64,000 nt of DNA. Origin: Alphaproteobacteria bacterium. GTDB taxonomy: Bacteria > Pseudomonadota > Alphaproteobacteria > Rhodobacterales > Rhodobacteraceae. The translations under genes were made by a program, and so were the position numbers. Each line of letters opens with the position of its first letter. Positions within the stretch are counted from its first letter, which is position 1. Under the pieces are notes generated by a model. It ran no database searches, was not told the DNA's origin, and saw only the letters and a program-made list of their open reading frames with translations. The stretch lies in the NCBI GenBank assembly GCA_030425145.1, contig JAUHVK010000023.1:16880-80879 (forward strand), written 5' to 3'. Positions 44,898-53,776 of the stretch are shown piece by piece.

Positions 44898-46552
44898 TGA
44901 CCCCCGCCGAGTTGCGCCTCAAACTGACCGACCTGATCGCCACCTGGGAAAACGAGGTGGTCGAGTTCAAAGAGGCGTCCAATTCCTATTCCACAGGGGA
45001 TATCGGGAAATACTTTTCGGCCCTCTCGAATGAGGCAAACCTGAAGGACGTCGACGCGGGCTGGCTTGTGTTCGGGGTAAACAACAAAAGCAGGACTGTC
45101 GTGGGGACGGATTACCGGCCCGCCCACGACCATCTGCAAAGCCTCAAACAGCAGATTGCCGACGGCGCAGACCCGAAAATCACGTTCCGGCAAATCCACG
45201 AGGTAGATGTGGATGGCAAGCGGGTTGTCATGCTGGAAATCCCGCCCGCCCCAAGGGGTATTCCCATTGCGTGGCAGGGTCAGACCTATGCGCGGGCAGG
45301 TGAAAGCCTGAGCGCACTTGGCTTTGCGAAACAGGATGAAATCCGCAACCAAACCCTGCACGGCGATTGGAGCGCGCAGGTGGTGGACGGCGCCACGCTG
45401 GACGATCTGGACCCGAATGCGGTGGAGCGCGCGCGCAGTGACTTTGCCCTGAAGCATCAAAATCGGATCGACGCGGATGAGGTGCGCGGTTGGCCGGTGG
45501 CGACCCTGCTGGACCGCGCGAAGGTAACCCAACGCGGACAGGTGACCCGCACGGCGCTGTTGCTCTTGGGGCGTGCGGAAAGCGCCTACCTGCTGTCCCC
45601 CCATCCCGCACAGATGACATGGAAGCTGGTCGGGCCGGAATCGGCCTATGAACATTTCGGCCCGCCATTCCTGCTGGCGACCTCGCAGCTGTATCAACGT
45701 ATCCGCAACATCCAGCTGCGGCTGCTGCCCGATGACGAGCTTTTGCCGCATGAGGTGTCGAAATACGATCAGAAGGTGGTGCTGGAGGCGCTGCACAACT
45801 GCATCGCCCATCAGGATTACCGCCAGAACCAGCGGATCATCGTGACCGAGCGGCCGGATCGCTTGGTGTTGGAAAACGCAGGGCGGTTCTTTGAGGGCGC
45901 CCCCGAGGATTATGTGCGCGGCGACAAGACGCCGAGGGGCTATCGCAACCCCTATCTGGTGCAGGCCATGGTCGAGCTGAACATGATCGACCAGATGGGC
46001 TATGGCATTCAGCGGATGTATGAAACGCAGCGTCGGCGCTACCTTCCGATGCCGGATTACGAGGTGTCGGGCGATGCAGTGGTGATGACGGTCTATGGTG
46101 GGGTGGTCGATCCGGCCTATACACGCGTTCTGATGGAAAACGGCGGCTTGAAGCTGACCGACGTGCTGGCGCTGGACCGGGTGCAGAAAAGGTTGGAGGT
46201 GCCGGATGCGGCGATCCAGGCTCTGAAGCGCAAGGGGCTGGTTGAGGGGCGTAAACCTCGGTTCCGCGTCTCGGCTGCTGTCGCGGCTGCATCGTCCAAG
46301 AAGGCCGAATACATCAAGACCCGTGCGTTTGACGATCAGCATTACGCGGACATGGTGGTTGAGTTTTTACGAAAGTTCGGCAGCGCTTCACGAAAGGACG
46401 TTGATGACCTGCTCTGGGACAAGTTAAGCGACGCCTTGGATGACACGCAGAAGAGAAACAAAATCGGAAACCTTCTCAGCGGCTTACGGCGCAAAGACGT
46501 GATTTTTAACGCTGGCTCCAAACCTGCTCCACAATGGAAGCTGTGCGAATGA
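44897..46552 (+). CDS. AlbA_2 / RecG-C-terminus-like regulator
   Basis: 551 residues. An N-terminal AlbA_2 (Schlafen-type) domain (ENEVVEFKEASNSYSTGDIG, then GWLVFGVNNKSR) is followed by a GHKL-like region as in 'putative DNA helicase RecG C-terminal' proteins (EALHNCIAHQDYRQN at 296-310; RPDRLVLENAGRFFEG) and a winged-helix tail (KRKGLVEGRKPRFRV; LSGLRRKDVIFNAG). Such proteins occur inside type I and III restriction loci and are believed to regulate or modulate them, possibly binding nucleotide or tRNA. The start overlaps the mod stop (TGATGA). It is not part of classical type III systems. Confidence 0.8.
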   Translation: MTPAELRLKLTDLIATWENEVVEFKEASNSYSTGDIGKYFSALSNEANLKDVDAGWLVFGVNNKSRTVVGTDYRPAHDHLQSLKQQIADGADPKITFRQIHEVDVDGKRVVMLEIPPAPRGIPIAWQGQTYARAGESLSALGFAKQDEIRNQTLHGDWSAQVVDGATLDDLDPNAVERARSDFALKHQNRIDADEVRGWPVATLLDRAKVTQRGQVTRTALLLLGRAESAYLLSPHPAQMTWKLVGPESAYEHFGPPFLLATSQLYQRIRNIQLRLLPDDELLPHEVSKYDQKVVLEALHNCIAHQDYRQNQRIIVTERPDRLVLENAGRFFEGAPEDYVRGDKTPRGYRNPYLVQAMVELNMIDQMGYGIQRMYETQRRRYLPMPDYEVSGDAVVMTVYGGVVDPAYTRVLMENGGLKLTDVLALDRVQKRLEVPDAAIQALKRKGLVEGRKPRFRVSAAVAAASSKKAEYIKTRAFDDQHYADMVVEFLRKFGSASRKDVDDLLWDKLSDALDDTQKRNKIGNLLSGLRRKDVIFNAGSKPAPQWKLCE

Positions 46553-46613
46553 AACAAGAACATCCTACGAAAGAAATTACGAAAGAAGCGCTGGATTTAA
46601 GAAAGCGACAGTC

Positions 46614-49600
46614 ATGAAAATCAAGTTCAAGTCGCAACCCTATCAGACCGATGCCGTCGATGCGGTGGTCGATTGCTTTGAGGGCCAGCCCCGGCAGGAT
46701 GTTCTGAAATACACCATCGACCCCGGCGCCGACCGGCAGGCCAAGATGGAGGTGGAGGGTTTTGGCAACGCCCCTGTCAAGCTGCCCGAGGACGTCTTGT
46801 TGGAGAACATCCGCAAGGTGCAGCGCGGCGCGATGCTGCCCCCGTCGGACAGCCTGACGCATCACACCGATGACAAGGGCAAGACCAAGCCCGCCAGCTA
46901 CAAGCCCGGCGCGCAGATCAACCTCGACGTCGAGATGGAGACAGGCACGGGCAAGACCTATGTCTACATCAAGACCATGTTCGAGATGCACAAACGCTAT
47001 GGCTGGTCCAAGTTCATCATCATGGTGCCCAGCGTGGCGATCCGCGAAGGGGTGGCCAAGTCGATCCAGATGACGGCTGAGCATTTCCAGCAAGAATACG
47101 GCAAGAAGGTCCGGGCGTTCGTCTATAATTCAAAGCGGCTGCACGAGCTGGAGAGCTTTTCGTCGGACGCGGGCATCAACGTGATGGTGATCAACGTTCA
47201 GGCCTTTAACGCGTCAGGGGCGGATAACCGGCGGATCTATGACGAGCTGGACGATTTCCAGTCGCGCAAGCCCATCGACGTGATCGCCAAGAACCGCCCC
47301 ATCCTGATCCTGGACGAGCCGCAGAAAATGGAAGGGCCGGCGACGCAAAAAAGCTTACCGCTGTTCAACCCGCTGTTCATCCTGCGCTATTCGGCGACGC
47401 ACAGAACCGTCCACAACAAGGTGCATCGTCTGGATGCGGTGGATGCCTTCAACAGGAAGCTGGTCAAGAAAATCAAGGTGCGCGGTGTGGAAACCAAAGG
47501 CCTGAGCGGGACGAACCCCTATCTGTTCCTGCACCGGATCGAGACCTCAAGCGCCGCGCCGGTCGCCTGGGTGGATATCGAGGTCAAGATGCAGAGCGGG
47601 ATCAAACGTGTCGCCCGCAAACTGGAACAGGGGCGCAACCTGTTCGATCTGTCCAAGGGGCTGGAGGTCTACAAGGATTTCGTTGTCAGCAATATCGACG
47701 CCCGCGATGACACGGTGCATTTCACCAATGGTGATGTACTGCACGCGGGTGAGGCGTCGGGCGATGTGACGGAACGCGACATCCGGCGCATTCAGATCCG
47801 CGAAACGATCTCGGCCCATCTGGAACGCGAACAGGCGCTGTTCGCGCGTGGGATCAAGGTGCTGTCGCTGTTTTTCATCGACGAGGTGGTGAAGTATCGT
47901 GACTACGACCAGGCTGACGAGCAGGGCGAATATGCCAGGGTGTTCGAGGAAGAATACGCGCAGGCGGTTGACGAGCTACTTGCTGAGTTGCCGCTGGAGA
48001 ATGTGGAGTATCGCGACTATCTGACCGGGATCGAGGTGGGCAAGACCCATCGCGGTTATTTCTCGATCGACAAGAAGGGGCGGATGACAGACCCCAAGGC
48101 TGCCGCCCGTGGCGAGTTGGCGGGCCAATCGACAGAACCCAGTGATTACGATCTGATCCTGAAGGACAAGGAGCGGCTGTTGTCCTTTGAGGAACCCACG
48201 CGTTTCATCTTTTCCCACTCAGCCCTGCGAGAAGGTTGGGACAACCCCAATGTCTTCGTGATGTGCATGCTCAAGCACAATGAAAGCCAGAACACCATCT
48301 CACGGCGTCAGGAAGTCGGGCGCGGTCTGCGGATCGCGGTCAATCTCAATGGCGAGAGGATGGATCATCCGGTGACCGTGCATGACATCAACGTGCTGAC
48401 CGTAGTCGCATCGGAGAGCTACAAGGGGTTTGTGACAGCCCTGCAGAAAGAGATCGTCGAGAACCTGTCGGCTCGGCCCAAGCAGGCGGATGCCGAGTAT
48501 TTTGATGGCAAGACGTTGAAAACCGGCGATCTGGAGTTGGTCTTGGACAAATCGCTTGCCAAAAAGTTGGAGCGCTTCCTGATCAAGAGCGACTATGTCG
48601 ATGAAGATGGCCACATCACCGCCGCCTATCACGAGGCCCGTAAGTCGGAGGCACTGGCAGAGCTTCCCGAGGAGCTGGAAGCCCATCGCAATGCCGTCTT
48701 CGCGCTGATTGACACCGTTTTCAATGGCAGGGCCATCGACGACATGTTCAGCGACGGGCGCACCCCAAAGAGAAACCGGCTGAATGAAAATTTCCAGCGC
48801 AAGGAGTTTCAAGAGCTTTGGCGCCGGATAAACCGAAAGGCCGTCTATCAGGTCGAGTTCGACAGCGTCGCACTGGTCCAAAGCTGTATTAACCGGTTGG
48901 AAAGCGAACTGCAGGTTGCGCCGCTGCAATATCTGGTGACGGAGGGTGCCTTGTCCGATGACGTGACCGATGAAAACCTTCGGGATGGCAGTGCCTTCGT
49001 GCAGGGGAAAATTCGGTCTGAGAGCGGCAAGAGTGCACATTCACGCGTGTCATACGATGTCATCGGATCAATTGCTCAGAATACTGATTTGACACGCAAG
49101 ACCGTGGGCGAAATCCTGGCCGGGATCCAACCGGCAAAATTTGGTGAGTTTGCCAAGAACCCTGAACAATTCATCGCTGATGCCTCGCACTTGATCCAAG
49201 AGCAAAAAGCAACCGCGATCATCGAAAAGCTGACCTACGATGCGGTCGAAGAGCGCTATGATTCCGAGCTGTTCACGGCGGGCGAAACGGGCAACGACTT
49301 CAAGAAGGCGACTGAGAAGCTGAAGAACCACGTTTATGATTATGCGATCGTGGATTCAAAGGTAGAGCGCGACTTTGTCAGGGATCTCGATACAAGCGCA
49401 GAGGTTGTCGTTTACTCCAAACTACCACGCGGCTTCCTGATCCCGACACCCGTTGGTGACTACAACCCGGATTGGGCGATCGCGTTCAAAGAAGGTGGTA
49501 TCAAGCATCTCTACTTTGTCGCAGAGACCAAGTCTGACCTCCCCTCGATGAAGATGCGTGAACTGGAACAGACCAAGATCAAATGTGCCCGAAAGTTCTT

Positions 49601-49697
49601 TGACGAAATCGGTCGACGGATCAATGACAACAGCGTCAAATATGATGTGGTCACCAGCTACTCTGAACTTATGACGCTGGTGAAAGATGTGGGGTGA
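46614..49697 (+). CDS. res: Type III restriction enzyme Res subunit
   Basis: 1027-residue SF2 helicase-nuclease. Walker A ETGTGKT at 109-115, helicase motif II DEPQ at 234-237, SATHRTVHNK motif III region, FSHSALREGWDNPNVFVMCM and SRRQEVGRGLRIAVN (VI). C-terminal PD-(D/E)xK nuclease: Asp953 in NPDWAIAF and the ETK of FVAETKS (Glu971, Lys973). All motifs needed for a functional enzyme are present. It begins 61 bases after the AlbA_2 gene. It is convergent with the virB operon, ending about 130 bases from virB11, and is the last gene of the cassette. Confidence 0.9.
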   Translation: MKIKFKSQPYQTDAVDAVVDCFEGQPRQDVLKYTIDPGADRQAKMEVEGFGNAPVKLPEDVLLENIRKVQRGAMLPPSDSLTHHTDDKGKTKPASYKPGAQINLDVEMETGTGKTYVYIKTMFEMHKRYGWSKFIIMVPSVAIREGVAKSIQMTAEHFQQEYGKKVRAFVYNSKRLHELESFSSDAGINVMVINVQAFNASGADNRRIYDELDDFQSRKPIDVIAKNRPILILDEPQKMEGPATQKSLPLFNPLFILRYSATHRTVHNKVHRLDAVDAFNRKLVKKIKVRGVETKGLSGTNPYLFLHRIETSSAAPVAWVDIEVKMQSGIKRVARKLEQGRNLFDLSKGLEVYKDFVVSNIDARDDTVHFTNGDVLHAGEASGDVTERDIRRIQIRETISAHLEREQALFARGIKVLSLFFIDEVVKYRDYDQADEQGEYARVFEEEYAQAVDELLAELPLENVEYRDYLTGIEVGKTHRGYFSIDKKGRMTDPKAAARGELAGQSTEPSDYDLILKDKERLLSFEEPTRFIFSHSALREGWDNPNVFVMCMLKHNESQNTISRRQEVGRGLRIAVNLNGERMDHPVTVHDINVLTVVASESYKGFVTALQKEIVENLSARPKQADAEYFDGKTLKTGDLELVLDKSLAKKLERFLIKSDYVDEDGHITAAYHEARKSEALAELPEELEAHRNAVFALIDTVFNGRAIDDMFSDGRTPKRNRLNENFQRKEFQELWRRINRKAVYQVEFDSVALVQSCINRLESELQVAPLQYLVTEGALSDDVTDENLRDGSAFVQGKIRSESGKSAHSRVSYDVIGSIAQNTDLTRKTVGEILAGIQPAKFGEFAKNPEQFIADASHLIQEQKATAIIEKLTYDAVEERYDSELFTAGETGNDFKKATEKLKNHVYDYAIVDSKVERDFVRDLDTSAEVVVYSKLPRGFLIPTPVGDYNPDWAIAFKEGGIKHLYFVAETKSDLPSMKMRELEQTKIKCARKFFDEIGRRINDNSVKYDVVTSYSELMTLVKDVG

Positions 49698-49825
49698 AGA
49701 AACCGCGGTATCTCCCTCGAGTTTCCTGTTGACGCCAAACAGACCATTTTCCGCTTGCAGATCAGGGTGCCCCGTTAAGCATCATCGCTGTGTGCAGGCC
49801 CTCTGTGGCGGACTAGCAGATCCCC

Positions 49826-50824
49826 TCAAGGATTTGAGCTGCCCGGCAGCCACACCTGTTCGACCCCGCGTCTTCCGTCCTTCCGACCAAGCTGCACCAC
49901 GACATCGATGCTGGACGCGGCATAGCGCCTTACCTCCTCAAAGCTCATATTGATGCCCACCGACATGACCATGAGGGCAAGGCGGTCGAGCGCCTTCTGC
50001 GCGGTATCGGCGTGAATTGTGGTGAAAGAGCCGGAATGGCCGGTGTTGATCGCGTCGAGGAAGGTCTTGCACTCATCGCCGCGCAACTCGCCAAGAATGA
50101 TCCGGTCAGGACGCATGCGCAAAGAGGTCTCCAGCAATTTGGCCGCGGTGCGCTCACTTGAGGGGACACGGTCAGCCTTGAGCATCGCGCGATTGGGCTG
50201 CGGAGGAAAGAGCTCGAATGCGTCCTCGATGGTCACGATACGCTCCGTCTTGGTCACCAGCGCGAGAAGCGCCCGGGCAAAAGTCGTTTTGCCCGTGGAC
50301 GTCCCGCCGCTGATCATGATGTTCAACCGCTCATCGATGCAGAGTTTCATGGCGGCTCGAATATCCCCCGCCTCGGTCAGTGCGATGACCTGTTCGGCTT
50401 TTGCCTGTCGTTCGGCACCCAAATCCACCAGTCCACCGTGCAACAGACCGATGTCGCCCAAGGTGAGTTGGTCTTCACTGTAGCGGCGCAAAGTGATCGA
50501 GGGCCCGCCATCCACGACGGGCGGATAGACGACCTGTGCCCGGATCGGCTTGCCGTTCATCTCGATCTTGCCGGAGACGAGCGGCTTTTTCTCGCTGATC
50601 TGTCCGTGGGTGGCGCTGGCAATGGATGTTGCAAGGTCCCGAGCTTGGGAAGGGGAGTAAAACACACCTTCGAGGCCGACCATATGCTCAGCCCCCCGGG
50701 TTTCCACCCAGACCTTTCCATCGGGATTGACCGCTATTTCGACCACGCAGGGATCGGCGAGCGGTGCAGCCAGAGGTTTTAGATAGGTCGAAAGAAAACT
50801 GGCTTTTTCTGCCGCCTGGTTCAT
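49826..50824 (-). CDS. virB11: VirB11 secretion ATPase
   Basis: 332 residues from ATG 50824; an in-frame GTG at 50905 would add 27 basic residues and lacks a ribosome site. Hexameric cytoplasmic ATPase of the type IV secretion system. Walker A GGTSTGKTTFAR, Asp box ERIVTIEDAFEL, Walker B RMRPDRIILGELRGDE, His box GHSGSFTTIHAD. It is the last gene of the long minus-strand virB operon and converges with the Res gene. Confidence 0.93.
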   Translation of the reverse strand: MNQAAEKASFLSTYLKPLAAPLADPCVVEIAVNPDGKVWVETRGAEHMVGLEGVFYSPSQARDLATSIASATHGQISEKKPLVSGKIEMNGKPIRAQVVYPPVVDGGPSITLRRYSEDQLTLGDIGLLHGGLVDLGAERQAKAEQVIALTEAGDIRAAMKLCIDERLNIMISGGTSTGKTTFARALLALVTKTERIVTIEDAFELFPPQPNRAMLKADRVPSSERTAAKLLETSLRMRPDRIILGELRGDECKTFLDAINTGHSGSFTTIHADTAQKALDRLALMVMSVGINMSFEEVRRYAASSIDVVVQLGRKDGRRGVEQVWLPGSSNP

Positions 50825-50934
50825 GGGTGGCCGCCTGTGCGTTTCAGGTTTGTGTTGCTTTGAGACACGCGGCCTCTCCCTTCGGTCGAACGCGTGTTTC
50901 GACACCTGATTGTTTTGTCGAACCCGAAACGCAC

Positions 50935-52392
50935 TTAATAGAACTCAAGATCACGGTCGACGATCACACTGATCGCAGCGCCCGGCTGGACCGAGATAAC
51001 CGGAGGCAGGGTGGCAAATTCGCCGATCACCGCATCGGTGGCCTGCGCAAAACTGCCCGCGACATCCTCGGCAATTTCTGATCTGGTCTCGGAGCTGGCC
51101 TCGGATGCGGCGATTGCCGGTCCTGCGCCGATGATCGAGAGCAATGCGGCTGTGCCAAAGCGCAGCCCAAAGCGGGAGTTCACGGAGCCCGTCACGCCCG
51201 AGCGGCCCTGATCGTCCGCGCCAAATGCGGCGAGCTGAACCGATTGCCCCTCGGGTGTGACGATGCGTGACCAGCCAACCAGAATGCGGGCCTGGCCCAA
51301 AGAGACATTCGAATTGTAGGTCCCGAAGAGGCGGGAGCCTTCGGGAATGAGAACGCGGGACTGATCGAAACTCCAGACCGGGTAGTTCACGATGGCGGTA
51401 ATCTGTCCGGGCAATGTGGATTCGATGGCGGTTTCCAGTGACGCTTGAATGAGCGTGCCCTGCAGCACCGTATTGGAAGGATTGGCGATAACCTCCGCTG
51501 TCGCGACTTGAACGGGCTGGGCACCGTCCAACACGAAGGCGCGCGCCGCCGCATCTCCGACCGCAGGTCCCCTCTCAGGGTCAGATGCCGGACTGCCCGT
51601 CTGGCCGCCCGCATCAAAGATCACCCCTTCGGACCGAATTTGTGTGTCGCGCAGCGCCGCCGCCTCGGCACGCCGACGGTCCAGTTCAGCCCGCCGCGCG
51701 GCTTCCTCGGCGGCGAGTTGATCCCTCTCGGTTTGCGCGCGTAGAGCGTCACTCATACCGTCATCGATCTGCTGTTGCAGGGCGTCGTTCTGGCGCTGCA
51801 GTCCGAGCATTTGCTCCATCAACTGCTCCATCCGGCCATCGGCAACACGCGCGCGTGCGGCAACCTCATCAGCGATACGCTTTTGCGCTTCAAGATCGGC
51901 TTCTGCCAACCGGGTGTCCATCTCGCTTTGCATCTGGGCGATGAGCGCCGTGTTCTGTTCCTGGACCGAGCGCAGCGCTTCGGCCAGCTCGGCGGAATTG
52001 TCGGGGGCAGGGGCCTCGGCCAGTCTTGCCAACTGGGCTTGTAGGGCGACCACGTCGCTCGCAAGCTTGGCGTTCTGTTCCTCGAGAGCTTGGCGCTGCG
52101 CCGCGAGTTCATCCTCGATTGGTCCGGGATCGAACCTCGGCTCTGATCTTTGTTCGGTCGGTTCAGCGTCGGCTGTCATGCGGCCAAACCCGTCACCGTC
52201 AACTTGATCCTGAAAGTCGTCGGCTTTCGATGTTTCAACGGCAGAAGTGATGCCGCTGCCTTGCACAAGCGGGTAGGCAATGATGGCGGTCCCTGCCACA
52301 AGCAATGCACCCAAACCAAGCCTGAGCCCGAGAGATGCGCGCCGCTTGGGTGCGAAGCTGTATTCCTTTTCCCCGGTTTTCTCGTCGCTCAT
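50935..52392 (-). CDS. virB10: VirB10 channel protein
   Basis: 485 residues. The short cytoplasmic start is followed by one membrane helix (GLRLGLGALLVAGTAIIAYP), a long periplasmic coiled coil rich in Gln/Ala/Arg (about 80-240, e.g. EEQNAKLASDVVALQAQLAR) where other VirB10 have a Pro-rich stalk, and the conserved outer-membrane beta-barrel domain (VQVATAEVIANPSNTVLQGT; RVLIPEGSRLFGTYNSNV; FGADDQGRSGVTGSVNSRF). It spans both membranes and forms the core channel with VirB7 and VirB9. It is 2 bases from virB9. Confidence 0.92.
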   Translation of the reverse strand: MSDEKTGEKEYSFAPKRRASLGLRLGLGALLVAGTAIIAYPLVQGSGITSAVETSKADDFQDQVDGDGFGRMTADAEPTEQRSEPRFDPGPIEDELAAQRQALEEQNAKLASDVVALQAQLARLAEAPAPDNSAELAEALRSVQEQNTALIAQMQSEMDTRLAEADLEAQKRIADEVAARARVADGRMEQLMEQMLGLQRQNDALQQQIDDGMSDALRAQTERDQLAAEEAARRAELDRRRAEAAALRDTQIRSEGVIFDAGGQTGSPASDPERGPAVGDAAARAFVLDGAQPVQVATAEVIANPSNTVLQGTLIQASLETAIESTLPGQITAIVNYPVWSFDQSRVLIPEGSRLFGTYNSNVSLGQARILVGWSRIVTPEGQSVQLAAFGADDQGRSGVTGSVNSRFGLRFGTAALLSIIGAGPAIAASEASSETRSEIAEDVAGSFAQATDAVIGEFATLPPVISVQPGAAISVIVDRDLEFY

Positions 52393-52394
52393 GA

Positions 52395-53126
52395 TCAGAA
52401 CTCCCGTCCACGCAGGGCGGCCACGGCAGCAGCCTCGGTCGTGAACCCGCCAGTCTCACGGGTAATGCAGATATGATCGTCGCCCATGCGGATCGTGTAG
52501 GCGTCCCGCACGCCGGTGACCCGCACGACCGCACCTTGCGTCTGGCTGTTCTGGGTGATCTCGTAGCCTTGGGCGTTCAAGCCGAAGATCGAGGGCCGCA
52601 CGCCGGGCCGGAATTCAAAGAAGGTCGAGCGCCCATCATTCCAGACCCGCACCGGGCGGATCGCACCGCTGCCCGCGAACTGATAGCCGGTATCTCGGCC
52701 TCCAGCCGCAAGCTGGCGCCCGGCGGGTCGCTCGTCGGGAAAGTTTACGACGACCCGGAAAGACTGTGTCCGCGAGCGTCCCTCTGTCAGATAGAAGGCG
52801 ACAGCGCGGCGGTTGGTAAAGATCGTCAGGTTTGTCGCGGCCCGTGCCTCGACAGGCTTGATCGAGATCGTATTGCGGTTTGACAGAACCTCCACTTCAT
52901 AGGACGCGGAGTCACCGATCAGGACTTGATTGATCCGTTCGCCGGGACCGAGTTCGATTGACGTGTTTACCCGAAGGTGGGTGTCGATCCGGATCACATC
53001 CGTAGGGTTGAAGGTCACGTGGCGAACGCGGGCGTCCTGACCCATGGTGACCGGTGCGCGCTCGGCCAAGGCGGGCGTTCCGAGCAACCCGCCGACCGTT
53101 GCGATGGCAATTATGAAGGTTTTCAT
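52395..53126 (-). CDS. virB9: VirB9 core-complex protein
   Basis: 243 residues with a signal peptide (MKTFIIAIATVGGLLGTPALA). Typical CagX/VirB9 pattern: an N-terminal beta domain (VTFNPTDVIRIDTHLRVNTS; GPGERINQVLIGDSASYEVE) and a C-terminal domain (PVRVWNDGRSTFFEFRPGVR; NAQGYEITQNSQTQ). It forms the outer ring of the secretion core with VirB7 and VirB10. It is translated immediately before virB10 in the same operon. Confidence 0.93.
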   Translation of the reverse strand: MKTFIIAIATVGGLLGTPALAERAPVTMGQDARVRHVTFNPTDVIRIDTHLRVNTSIELGPGERINQVLIGDSASYEVEVLSNRNTISIKPVEARAATNLTIFTNRRAVAFYLTEGRSRTQSFRVVVNFPDERPAGRQLAAGGRDTGYQFAGSGAIRPVRVWNDGRSTFFEFRPGVRPSIFGLNAQGYEITQNSQTQGAVVRVTGVRDAYTIRMGDDHICITRETGGFTTEAAAVAALRGREF

Positions 53127-53129
53127 GAA

Positions 53130-53774
53130 CTATTCTCGTGTCAGTGTTTCGGCATCGACCCGGTAAGCGGTCACCGAGAAGCCAAGGGGATTTTCCCAAA
53201 CGCGTGTCAGGGAGCGTTCGCGGCGGGGGGCAAATTCAAACCCTACGGTGGCGATGAATGTTTGCGTGACGGGGGTCTGGTTGGGTCGGGTGAGGCGTTT
53301 GTCGAACCGGATCTGAGCCACTTCGTCCTGCAGGAAGGTGATCGCCCGCACGCGGACATCGACCTGCGCATTCGCGCCGTAGCTGCGCGGTGGATAATTC
53401 TCGGCCCCCGCGGTCCAGAGTTCTATCAGCGAGGCGCGGGCGGGCCCGCTGGAGCGCCGCTGGACACTTTCGAGCCGTTCTTGAATGCCGTTCCTGAAAT
53501 AGCTTTCGCGGTCGCTGATATAACTGACAAGCAGGGATTCCTTGATCGCTTCCTCATCGGTGATACCAGTCGGCTGAACCTGATAGATGCGTTCTGCTGC
53601 ACCCGACGTGCTGTCGACGAGGACGGTAAACACTTCGGTTTCGCGCAGGGGCAACATAACCGTAATGGTCAGGGCCAACAGCACGGATACGGCGCAGGAA
53701 CAGCCCGCAACGATCCATGCGGCGCGCGCTGCCCGGCGCGGACCCATCACCAAATCGATATCGAAATCACTCAT
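53130..53774 (-). CDS. virB8: VirB8 inner-membrane assembly factor
   Basis: 214 residues: short cytoplasmic N-terminus, one membrane helix (AWIVAGCSCAVSVLLALTIT), then the NTF2-like periplasmic domain (VQPTGITDEEAIKESLLVSY; SDRESYFRNGIQERLESVQR; EDEVAQIRF-like LQDEVAQIRFDKRL). Scaffold that nucleates assembly of the channel. Three bases separate it from virB9. Confidence 0.92.
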   Translation of the reverse strand: MSDFDIDLVMGPRRAARAAWIVAGCSCAVSVLLALTITVMLPLRETEVFTVLVDSTSGAAERIYQVQPTGITDEEAIKESLLVSYISDRESYFRNGIQERLESVQRRSSGPARASLIELWTAGAENYPPRSYGANAQVDVRVRAITFLQDEVAQIRFDKRLTRPNQTPVTQTFIATVGFEFAPRRERSLTRVWENPLGFSVTAYRVDAETLTRE

Positions 53775-53776
53775 GA

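Noticed and set aside
44630..46342. Minus-strand open frame of about 570 codons
   Set aside because: Antisense to the mod end and the AlbA_2 gene; composition explained by high GC and no motifs.
39050..49697. DISARM or BREX system
   Set aside because: The PLD-like part and SNF2 helicase recall DISARM components, but drmA/drmB are missing; there are no pglZ or brxC genes, and the methyltransferase and nuclease are type III Mod and Res.
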